Origin: Rhizobium sp. Q54 | GTDB taxonomy: Bacteria > Pseudomonadota > Alphaproteobacteria > Rhizobiales > Beijerinckiaceae | Length of the DNA: 5,044 nucleotides | Assembly (NCBI GenBank): GCA_945903655.1 | Contig: CAMDOY010000293.1 | Coordinates: 1 to 5,044 of the forward strand | Reading direction: 5' to 3' | Made by a program: the position numbers and the translations under genes | In this document: positions 1-4,814 of the stretch, in pieces | How positions within the stretch are numbered: position 1 is the first letter of the stretch | Layout of the letters: every line of letters starts with the position of its first letter | The notes under the pieces: model-generated | Told to the model about the DNA's origin: nothing | The model's input: only the letters and a program-made list of their open reading frames with translations | Databases searched by the model: none

Positions 1-1029
1 GCCAGTGGCGTTTCCGGCGGGTTGTCGGCGATTTCCAAGGCTGCGCGTGCGGCGCTGCAGTCTGGCGTGCTGGGTCTTGGCGCCTTTCTTGTGATCCACA
101 ATGAGGCCAGCGGCGGCGTCATCATCGCCGCGTCGATCATGACCTCGCGGGCTTTGGCGCCGGTGGAGCAATTGATCGCCCAGTGGAAGGCTTTTGGCGC
201 CGCCCGTCAGGGCTGGCGGCGTTTGCGGGAGCTTTTCGCCGCCTTTCCGGAGGTTGATGATCCCATGCCCCTGGATAAGCCTTGCGGCGCGCTTAGGGTG
301 GAGGGGCTGGGCGTTGCGCCGCCGGGCGCTGATCGTTTGGTGGTGAATGGTGTGTCCTTCGAATTGAAAGCGGGCAGCGCCCTTGGGGTCATTGGCCCCA
401 GCGCTTCGGGCAAGTCGTCCCTGGCCCGGGCTCTGGTGGGGATCTGGCGCCCGCAGCGCGGTTCGGTGCGCCTGGATGGGGCGACGCTTGATCAATGGGC
501 GCCCGAGGTGCTGGGGCGACACATTGGCTATCTTCCTCAGGATGTGGAGCTGTTTAGCGGGACCATCGCCAGCAACATCGCTCGTTTCGATCCCAATCCC
601 GACCCTGAGATGGTGATCCGGGCGGCCCGTCAGGCGGGTGTTCATGAGCTGATCGTTCAGTTTCCGCAGGGGTATGACACCCGCCTTGGGGAGGGGGGCG
701 TCACGCTTTCGGGCGGGCAGCGTCAGCGTATCGCCTTGGCGCGCGCGCTTTATGGCGATCCCTTCCTTTTGGTGCTCGATGAGCCAAACTCCAGTCTGGA
801 TGTCGATGGCGAGCAGGCCTTGACGCAGGCGATCTTGAACGTGCGCCAGCGCGGTGGGATCGCGGTGGTCATGGCCCACAGGCCCAGCGCGCTCGCCGCT
901 GTCGATCTGGTGCTCGCCATGGCGAATGGGGAGCCCAAGGGCTTCGGGCCGCGCGATGAGGTGCTTCGCAAGGTTCTGCGGCCGGTGGCTCCTGCGCCTC
1001 AGCCTGTCGCCCTGGGGACCGGCACATGA
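1..1029 (+). CDS. Type I secretion system permease/ATPase, PrtD-like (3' part, 5' end outside window)
   Basis: This is the inner-membrane ABC exporter that powers one-step export of a protein from the cytoplasm. The frame is open from base 1, so the gene begins upstream; 342 codons remain, and the TTG at 22 is internal. Residues 1-65 are the end of the membrane domain (a hydrophobic stretch around GVLGLGAFLVI, then the family-typical SRALAPVEQ). The nucleotide-binding domain follows: Walker A GPSASGKS at residues 132-139, Q-loop glutamine 180 in YLPQDVELF, signature LSGGQ at 236-240, Walker B ending LDE with catalytic E261, D-loop SSLD, and switch histidine 293 in AHRPSALAAVD. All catalytic motifs are intact. 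The tail FGPRDEVLRKVLRP is characteristic of the PrtD/AprD subgroup of protein exporters rather than bacteriocin or lipid ABC transporters; that assignment is from family knowledge. The stop overlaps the next gene by ATGA, so the two are translationally coupled. Confidence 0.95.
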   Translation, partial: ASGVSGGLSAISKAARAALQSGVLGLGAFLVIHNEASGGVIIAASIMTSRALAPVEQLIAQWKAFGAARQGWRRLRELFAAFPEVDDPMPLDKPCGALRVEGLGVAPPGADRLVVNGVSFELKAGSALGVIGPSASGKSSLARALVGIWRPQRGSVRLDGATLDQWAPEVLGRHIGYLPQDVELFSGTIASNIARFDPNPDPEMVIRAARQAGVHELIVQFPQGYDTRLGEGGVTLSGGQRQRIALARALYGDPFLLVLDEPNSSLDVDGEQALTQAILNVRQRGGIAVVMAHRPSALAAVDLVLAMANGEPKGFGPRDEVLRKVLRPVAPAPQPVALGTGT

Positions 1030-2336
1030 GCCCTGCCAGCAACAGAACCGCCGCTTCCATGCGGCGGGCCCTGCTGGGCGGCGCGATCGTCGCCTGCGTT
1101 CTTACCCTTGGGATCGGCGGTTGGTCCGCCACCACGGATATCAGCGGCGCGGTTGTGGCGGGCGGTGCGCTGGTGGTCGACTCCAACGTCAAGAAGGTTC
1201 AGCATCCCACAGGTGGCGTTGTGGGCGAAGTCCGGGTGCGCGAGGGCGATCGGGTCAAGGCCGGGGATATCGTGTTGCGCCTCGACGACACGCAGACCCG
1301 CGCCAATCTCGCCATTGTCACAAAGGCGCTCGATGAACTTGCCGCACGCCAGGCGCGCGACGAGGCGGAGCGGGACGCCGCCACTCAGGTGACCTTTCCG
1401 CCTGAGCTCTTGTCGCGCATAGCCGAGGCGGACGTCGCCCGCGTCGTTGATGGAGAGCGCAGGTTCTTCGAGACCCGCCGTTCCGCGCGCGAGGGGCAGG
1501 TGGCGCAGTTACGGGAGCGGATTTTGCAGCTCAAGGAGCAGATCCAGGGCCTTGAGGATCAGGTTGCCGCCAAGCAGCGGGAAATTGCTTTGATCGATGA
1601 GGAATTGAAGGGGGTGCGGGTCCTCTGGCAAAAAAATCTGATCCAGCTCGCCCGCCTGACAGCCCTTGAGCGCGACGCAGCGCGGCTTCAGGGAGAGCGC
1701 GGAGCTCTGGTCTCCAACATCGCCCAGACCCGCGGTAGAATGGCGGAGACAGAGCTTCAGATCCTGCAAATCGATCAGGATTTGCGCTCCGAAGTGAGCA
1801 AGGATCTGGCTGAAATTCGGTCCAAAACCTCGGAATATGTGGAGCGGAAGGTGGCTGCCGAGGATCAGCTGCGGCGCATCGAGATCCGCGCGCCGCAAGA
1901 TGGGGTGGTCCACCAACTGACCGCGCATACGGTGGGGGGCGTGATTTCGCCCCAGGGCGAACCCATCATGCTGATCGTGCCCGAGGCGGACGCGCTCAGC
2001 GCCGAGGTCAAGATCGCGCCACAGGATATTGATCAGGTCCGGATCGGCCAATCCGCCATTGTGCGTTTTGCCGCCTTCAACCAGCGCACCACCCCTGAAC
2101 TGGAAGGTGAGGTCACCCGCATTTCCGCAGATGTGAGCTTGGATCAGAAATCCGGCGTGAGTTATTACACGCTGCGGATCAATATGCCCGAGACTGAGAT
2201 TGAGCGTCTGAAGGGATTGCGGCTCGTGCCAGGCATGCCGCTGGAGACCTTTATCCGCACCGGCGACCGAACGGTCCTGTCCTATCTCATCAAACCCTTG
2301 ACGGATCAGATCAACAAAACCTGGCGGGAGAGATGA
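1026..2336 (+). CDS. HlyD/PrtE-family type I secretion periplasmic adaptor (membrane fusion protein)
   Basis: This 436-residue protein has the usual length for the family. It would link the ABC exporter to an outer-membrane TolC-like channel across the periplasm. A short cytoplasmic N-terminus with RR at 13-14 precedes one membrane helix at about residues 15-33. The first lipoyl half-motif follows at about 58-92 (HPTGGVVGEVRVREGDRVKAGD), then a long charged, heptad-rich coiled coil from about 95 to 280 with a break near 119-150. The second lipoyl half comes at about 284-320 (IRAPQDGVV), then a beta-barrel region ending PGMPLETFIRTGDRT and a YLIKPLTDQ tail typical of PrtE/AprE adaptors. The ATG overlaps the exporter stop as ATGA, and GGGGA at 1014-1018 lies 7 nt upstream, which supports this start. 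Pairing with the PrtD-like gene indicates a dedicated exporter. The substrate and outer-membrane partner are not in the window. Confidence 0.95.
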   Translation: MSPASNRTAASMRRALLGGAIVACVLTLGIGGWSATTDISGAVVAGGALVVDSNVKKVQHPTGGVVGEVRVREGDRVKAGDIVLRLDDTQTRANLAIVTKALDELAARQARDEAERDAATQVTFPPELLSRIAEADVARVVDGERRFFETRRSAREGQVAQLRERILQLKEQIQGLEDQVAAKQREIALIDEELKGVRVLWQKNLIQLARLTALERDAARLQGERGALVSNIAQTRGRMAETELQILQIDQDLRSEVSKDLAEIRSKTSEYVERKVAAEDQLRRIEIRAPQDGVVHQLTAHTVGGVISPQGEPIMLIVPEADALSAEVKIAPQDIDQVRIGQSAIVRFAAFNQRTTPELEGEVTRISADVSLDQKSGVSYYTLRINMPETEIERLKGLRLVPGMPLETFIRTGDRTVLSYLIKPLTDQINKTWRER

Positions 2337-2348
2337 CGGGCGCCGTCA
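2334..2348. repeat. Perfect 6-bp inverted repeat spanning both convergent stop codons
   Basis: TGACGG, a 3-nt GCG loop and CCGTCA form a perfect small hairpin. The left arm begins with the TGA of the HlyD-type gene, and the right arm ends with the complement of the TGA of the solute-binding protein gene. Only 9 bp separate the two genes. The stem is GC-rich but no T-tract follows on either strand, so it does not qualify as a classical intrinsic terminator. It could still slow polymerase or protect 3' ends, which is inference. Confidence 0.4.
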
Positions 2349-3305
2349 GGCCCCCGTATGCTCGCGCCAGAACCGCGCCGCCCCCGCATGGAGCGGGACG
2401 TCCATGGGCGTCGATTCCGTCTCCGTGAAGAGCTCCGCAACGCCGCGGTACTCAGGTTCCCAGACGATTTCCGCCTCCCGCGCCACAGCCGCCCGGGCGG
2501 CCTTGTAGGCGAGATCGTCGGGAAAATCGGCGCGCGCATAGAGCGGCCAGCCGCTGTAGTCGATGCACCAATGATCCTCCGGTGCGCCCCAATAGCCCTT
2601 GCGCAAAAGCACGCGCCGCCATCCCAACGTGCTGAGATAGGCGAAGTGGTCGGGCTCCAGATCCACGAAGCGCAGGCCTCCCTTGACGGCCATGTCGAGC
2701 CAGATGGGGAGCCCCTCGTCGAAGATGGCGTCGAGCTCGCCCGCATTCAGCGCCGAGACGCGCCGGGGATCAGCCGGCGCCCCGGTGAGATTGAGCTTGC
2801 CGCCCCAGGACACGATATCGGCCAGGCTGAAGCCATAAAAGGCCAGCGCCTGATCGATGAAGACCCGTGTGGAATGGGTCACATCCTCCTTGACCGAGAC
2901 ATGCAGGGGATATTTCTTGTCCTTGACGTCCTTGAGCGATTTCAGACCCGTTTTAGGATGGATCATGAAAACGAAGCGGTCAAAGCTGGGGTAATTGGCG
3001 ATGATGCGCAGGGGCAGGGGCTGCTTGAACAGCCCGACGCCCCGCACAGCCTGGGTAAGAAAGGCCGAGGGGTTCACCATGGCCATCTCAAGCCCGCCGC
3101 GCGCCACATCCAGAGCCAGAATGGGCGAGCCCGTGCCCATGCGCATGGCAGGACGCCAGGCCTCGCCAGAGCCATTGCCGATGCTGATGCACATGTCCCG
3201 GTCACCGCCATAGGGCGTTTGGGGGTCGCCAGCCACATCGAGGCCGATTTCCCAGAGGAACTTTGCACGCCGGAAATTGGCGCCGCGTGGAAGTGGCTCA
3301 GGCAT
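2346..3305 (-). CDS. TAXI/NMT1-like TRAP transporter solute-binding family protein, no export signal seen
   Basis: The product is 319 residues from the chosen ATG. The fold cues are those of the TAXI branch of type II periplasmic binding proteins: CISIGNGSG at about 39-47, an MGTGSP segment at 56-61, MAMVNPSAFLTQAVRG at about 74-89, HPKTGLKSLKDVKDKKYPL at about 116-134 (the family's domain hinge style), and DAIFDEGLPIW at 192-202. The ligand is unknown. In-frame codons extend upstream to a TTG at 3356, but the ATG at 3305 has GGGAGGA 5 nt before it and is much the better start. Neither start gives a Sec or lipoprotein signal: the N-terminus MPEPLPRGANFRRAKFLWEIG lacks a hydrophobic core. No DctQ/DctM-type permease is adjacent. 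It may therefore act as a cytoplasmic sensor or enzyme-like binding protein, or the true export signal may be atypical. It lies 90 bp downstream of the Crp/Fnr gene on the same strand. Confidence 0.8.
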   Translation of the reverse strand: MPEPLPRGANFRRAKFLWEIGLDVAGDPQTPYGGDRDMCISIGNGSGEAWRPAMRMGTGSPILALDVARGGLEMAMVNPSAFLTQAVRGVGLFKQPLPLRIIANYPSFDRFVFMIHPKTGLKSLKDVKDKKYPLHVSVKEDVTHSTRVFIDQALAFYGFSLADIVSWGGKLNLTGAPADPRRVSALNAGELDAIFDEGLPIWLDMAVKGGLRFVDLEPDHFAYLSTLGWRRVLLRKGYWGAPEDHWCIDYSGWPLYARADFPDDLAYKAARAAVAREAEIVWEPEYRGVAELFTETESTPMDVPLHAGAARFWREHTGA

Positions 3306-3310
3306 GGACG

Positions 3311-3317
3311 TCCTCCC
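3311..3317 (-). promoter_or_regulatory. Shine-Dalgarno site fixing the TAXI-like gene start
   Basis: On the minus strand GGGAGGA stands 5 nt before the ATG at 3305. The alternative TTG start 17 codons upstream has no comparable site, so this motif decides the annotation of the shorter 319-residue product. Confidence 0.75.
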
Positions 3318-3327
3318 TTTTCCGGCC

Positions 3328-3356
3328 ATGCTGCCACGGGACAGGCGCGGGCTCAA
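3328..3356 (-). promoter_or_regulatory. Weak candidate promoter between the regulator and the TAXI-like gene
   Basis: Read on the minus strand, TTGAGC (3356-3351) is followed after 17 nt by CAGCAT (3333-3328). The -35 has the key TTGA, while the -10 is a poor match. The 90-bp gap between the Crp/Fnr stop and the TAXI-like start is long enough for a promoter of its own, but co-transcription with the regulator is equally possible. No FNR-type TTGAT-N4-ATCAA box was found in this gap. Confidence 0.2.
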
Positions 3357-3395
3357 GCGAGACTGTCGGTCCGGGTTGGATGAGACAGCGGCCTG

Positions 3396-4103
3396 CTAAA
3401 GGCCCGCCGCCCGCGCCAGCCGTTCCGCATCCAGGATCCGCACGCCGTCGGGAATCACGGCGATGATCTTGCGCTGGGCCAGCTTGGTCATGGTTCGGCT
3501 GACGGTTTCCAGGGTCAGGCCGAGATAGTCGCCAATGTCCTGTCGCGTCATGGGCAGGTCGATCCGCGAGGTCAGGCCCTGCAGGGGCGCCCAGCGGTCG
3601 CGAAGGTGCAGCAGGAAGGCGGCGACCTTTTCCTCCGCGCTGCGTCGCCCAAGCAGGAGCATATGGTCTTGCGCAAGCACAAGCTCCTGCGAAAAGGTTT
3701 CAAAAACCTGACGCATCAGGTCCGGCGTGCGGTTGAGCAGATCCGCAAAGCGGACCCGGTCGAACCGGCGCAGGACCACGGGGGTGAGAGTGGTCGCCGT
3801 AAACCCGTTCGCCGATTGCATGGGAAGGCCAAGAAAATCTCCCGAAACAGCGATGCCTATGACCTGGCGTCGCCCATCCCTCAGGAGCTTGGAGAGCAAA
3901 ACCGATCCGCTATCGAGGCTCCAGACGGCGTCGGCCCGGGCGCCTTCCGCAAAGACCGTGGTCTTTGCGCAAAGCCTGATCTGTCGCGACATCTCGGCCA
4001 GCTCAAGATCAACGTGACCATCACAAACAGGCGCTTGGCGCCCCATCCCCTGATGAGGATCCAGCTGGCGCGCACAGGGGCTTGACGGCGCTAGGTCAAG
4101 CAT
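3396..4103 (-). CDS. Crp/Fnr-family transcriptional regulator, FixK/FNR-like DNA-binding domain
   Basis: This 235-residue protein is the usual length for the family. A cyclic-nucleotide-binding-like beta-roll spans about 45-125 (FAEGARADAVWSLDSGSV, then LRDGRRQVIGIAVSGDFLGLP). The dimerisation helix follows at about 126-152, and a winged helix-turn-helix at about 182-225 (LPMTRQDIGDYLGLTLETVSR). E199, S202 and R203 match the spacing of the E, S and R residues with which E. coli FNR reads TTGAT half-sites, so an FNR-type target is predicted from family knowledge. The only cysteines are 10, 27 and 45. These do not fit the FNR cluster spacing, and leucine or valine replaces the central-domain cysteine. 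Oxygen sensing through a 4Fe-4S cluster is therefore unlikely; a FixK-like role or another signal is more plausible. The ATG at 4103 is preceded by AGGAGG at 4 nt. Targets may include the downstream TAXI-like gene or its own promoter. Confidence 0.92.
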   Translation of the reverse strand: MLDLAPSSPCARQLDPHQGMGRQAPVCDGHVDLELAEMSRQIRLCAKTTVFAEGARADAVWSLDSGSVLLSKLLRDGRRQVIGIAVSGDFLGLPMQSANGFTATTLTPVVLRRFDRVRFADLLNRTPDLMRQVFETFSQELVLAQDHMLLLGRRSAEEKVAAFLLHLRDRWAPLQGLTSRIDLPMTRQDIGDYLGLTLETVSRTMTKLAQRKIIAVIPDGVRILDAERLARAAGL

Positions 4104-4107
4104 GGAG

Positions 4108-4113
4108 CCTCCT
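4108..4113 (-). promoter_or_regulatory. Strong Shine-Dalgarno site of the Crp/Fnr gene
   Basis: AGGAGG on the minus strand lies 4 nt before the ATG at 4103. It supports the long N-terminus, which carries two of the three cysteines, over the internal methionines at residues 20 and 38. Confidence 0.75.
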
Positions 4114-4359
4114 GAATCATCTGGACGGAAAGGCAGGATATGACACCACAGCGGATCCTGCGACGCCCGAAGGCCAACAGCCCCCCGACCGGTGCAGCCT
4201 CATGGCTCCCGTCCCGCCCGGAAACACCAAACCGCCAAGTCCGACTAGACATCCCGCCTCCTGCGAAGATCACACACCTCCCCGACAACGGCGGCAGGGG
4301 CCGTCGAGTTGCGTTTGGTTGAAAGTTCACTGAACGCCGCAGTTGAAAACGAGACCCTG

Positions 4360-4388
4360 TTGCGCGATTCACCAGAGACTGCTAGCTC
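4360..4388 (+). promoter_or_regulatory. Tentative promoter for tRNA-Thr
   Basis: TTGCGC (4360-4365), a 17-nt spacer and TAGCTC (4383-4388) would start transcription roughly 10-15 nt before the tRNA. Both hexamers are weak apart from TTG and the TA. The placement is plausible for a tRNA promoter, but the match alone would not stand. TTGAAA at 4343-4348 is an alternative -35 with an even poorer -10. Confidence 0.2.
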
Positions 4389-4406
4389 AGGGAAGCTCAA
4401 GGGCAA

Positions 4407-4482
4407 GCCGGTTTAGCTCAGTTGGTAGAGCAACTGATTTGTAATCAGTAGGTCGAGGGTTCGATTCCTTCAACCGGCACCA
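4407..4482 (+). tRNA. tRNA-Thr, anticodon TGT (UGU), CCA encoded
   Basis: The full cloverleaf can be folded by eye. The acceptor stem is GCCGGTT with AACCGGC (7 of 7 pairs), the D-arm GCTC/GAGC with an AGTTGGTA loop, and the anticodon stem ACTGA/TCAGT with loop TTTGTAA. This places TGT at 4440-4442, which reads ACA threonine codons. The variable loop is short, and the T-arm GAGGG/CCTTC with loop TTCGATT has one G-U pair. The discriminator is A at 4479 and CCA is encoded at 4480-4482; total length is 76 nt. Its 3' end coincides with a fall in GC content, consistent with use as an integration site. Confidence 0.98.
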
Positions 4483-4508
4483 GCAACTAATTGGAATCAT
4501 GAGACTTT

Positions 4509-4527
4509 TAGCTGATTGGGCCAGCTA
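4509..4527. repeat. Inverted repeat TAGCTG-N7-CAGCTA after the tRNA
   Basis: A perfect 6-bp stem with a 7-nt loop starts 26 nt beyond the tRNA CCA. No T-tract follows, so a terminator role for the tRNA transcript is unproven. A second small perfect repeat, GCCTT-ATA-AAGGC at 4535-4547, lies just downstream, and a TTTT run (4558-4561) comes 10 nt after it. The pair could jointly end tRNA transcription or belong to an attachment region. Confidence 0.35.
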
Positions 4528-4592
4528 GGCCGCAGCCTTATAAAGGCCTATAAAAACTTTTCAGAATATTCGACCCATCACCCCCAGTTTCG

Positions 4593-4618
4593 GTGGACCA
4601 CTAAAATACTTGACCGCT
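4593..4618 (+). repeat. Two GACC(A/G)CT units repeated at 16-bp spacing, possible IS21-type end remnant
   Basis: GTGGACCACT (4593-4602) and CTTGACCGCT (4609-4618) share 7 of 10 positions and lie exactly 16 bp apart. The first is also a near-palindrome, GTGG-A-CCAC. Multiple short direct repeats near the ends are known for IS21-family elements, and the motif GGTGGACCACT is reminiscent of such ends, but that resemblance is from memory. No transposase is in view. Binding sites for a regulator are an alternative. Confidence 0.3.
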
Positions 4619-4626
4619 GCTATAAC

Positions 4627-4640
4627 GTTCCAATTGGAAC
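4627..4640. promoter_or_regulatory. Perfect 14-bp palindrome GTTCCAATTGGAAC, candidate operator
   Basis: The sequence is its own exact reverse complement. It begins 1 bp after a TATAAC sequence (4621-4626... C at 4626 shared as flank) and ends 3 bp before a possible GTG start at 4644 and 15 bp before the ATG at 4656 of the small ORF. That position would let a dimeric repressor block transcription or initiation. Part of it (AATTGGAA) recurs at 4489-4496 beside the tRNA end. Regulator unknown. Confidence 0.4.
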
Positions 4641-4655
4641 CGCGTGAGCAACTGC

Positions 4656-4814
4656 ATGGGAATGGTGAAGCAGCTGCGCTTCATCACATGCCACTGGACC
4701 ATTGATGGAAAAAAAGCCGTCACAAGCTTCAACTGCACCCGGTATTTTCATTTACAGATTCCAGAAAGCCGCCTAACTGGCATTGCTGTGCTCAAACAAG
4801 GAGACCAGCTATGA
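4656..4814 (+). CDS. Small hypothetical protein, 52 residues, coupled to the next ORF
   Basis: The ORF encodes MGMVKQLRFITCHWTIDGKK, continues through AVTSFNCTRYFHLQIPES and ends LKQGDQL. I do not recognise a family. The composition is balanced, with alternating hydrophobic residues suggesting a small beta-rich fold, two cysteines (positions 12 and 27) and no signal or membrane helix. Its TGA overlaps the ATG of the following ORF as ATGA (4811-4814), and that ORF's AAGGAG lies inside its last codons. This is the best evidence that it is translated. The start is uncertain: the ATG at 4656 has no good ribosome-binding site, an in-frame GTG at 4644 follows GGAA in the palindrome at 5-6 nt and would add four residues, and an ATG at 4662 is also possible. 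The first upstream in-frame stop is the TAA at 4623. It may be a real small gene or a leader peptide that controls the next gene. Confidence 0.5.
   Translation: MGMVKQLRFITCHWTIDGKKAVTSFNCTRYFHLQIPESRLTGIAVLKQGDQL
4798..4803 (+). promoter_or_regulatory. Shine-Dalgarno site of the 3'-truncated ORF
   Basis: AAGGAG is followed by a 7-nt spacer and the ATG at 4811. It is the clearest ribosome-binding site in the region beyond the tRNA and fixes the start of the last ORF. It lies within the end of the 52-codon ORF. Confidence 0.75.

Larger units (their letters stand above)
4104..4406. other. Intergenic region between regulator and tRNA-Thr, no gene seen
   Basis: This 303-bp stretch must hold the regulator's promoter (minus strand) and the tRNA promoter (plus strand). 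Open frames exist on both strands but have low-complexity Pro/Arg-rich products, no ribosome-binding site and no recognisable motif, so none is called. There is one imperfectly extended hairpin, ACGGC-N7-GCCGT at 4288-4304, without a T-tract. I found no TTGAT-N4-ATCAA box and no convincing -35/-10 pair for the regulator. Confidence 0.6.

Noticed and set aside
487..498. TTGATCAA-like sequence in the exporter gene as an FNR/FixK site
   Set aside because: It lacks the 4-bp spacing between half-sites and lies inside a coding region with no promoter context.
854..1336. 160-codon + strand frame across the exporter/adaptor junction
   Set aside because: It is out of frame with both real genes, Arg/Trp/Gly-rich, and interrupts none of their motifs. 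The ATGA overlap of the real genes explains the junction.
1509..2051. 180-codon minus-strand open frame within the HlyD-type gene
   Set aside because: It is the mirror of the coiled-coil coding region; its product is a Leu/His/Asp-rich sequence with no motif and no ribosome-binding site.
2358..3383. Long + strand open frame (341 codons) opposite the TAXI-like gene
   Set aside because: It is antisense to a well-supported gene with a strong ribosome-binding site and family motifs. The product is Gly/His/Arg-rich without domains, as expected from GC-rich codon bias on the opposite strand.
3606..4085. 159-codon + strand open frame opposite the Crp/Fnr gene
   Set aside because: It is antisense to an intact regulator gene with clear domain motifs and has no independent support.
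4082..4372. Several 60-93 codon frames on both strands in the regulator-tRNA gap
   Set aside because: Pro/Arg/Ser-rich low-complexity products, overlap with one another, and no ribosome-binding site. More likely a non-coding GC-rich spacer.
4610..4626. TTGACC followed by TATAAC as a promoter for the small ORF
   Set aside because: Each hexamer is a fair match, but they are only 5 bp apart, far too close for a sigma-70 promoter, and neither has a good partner at 16-18 bp.
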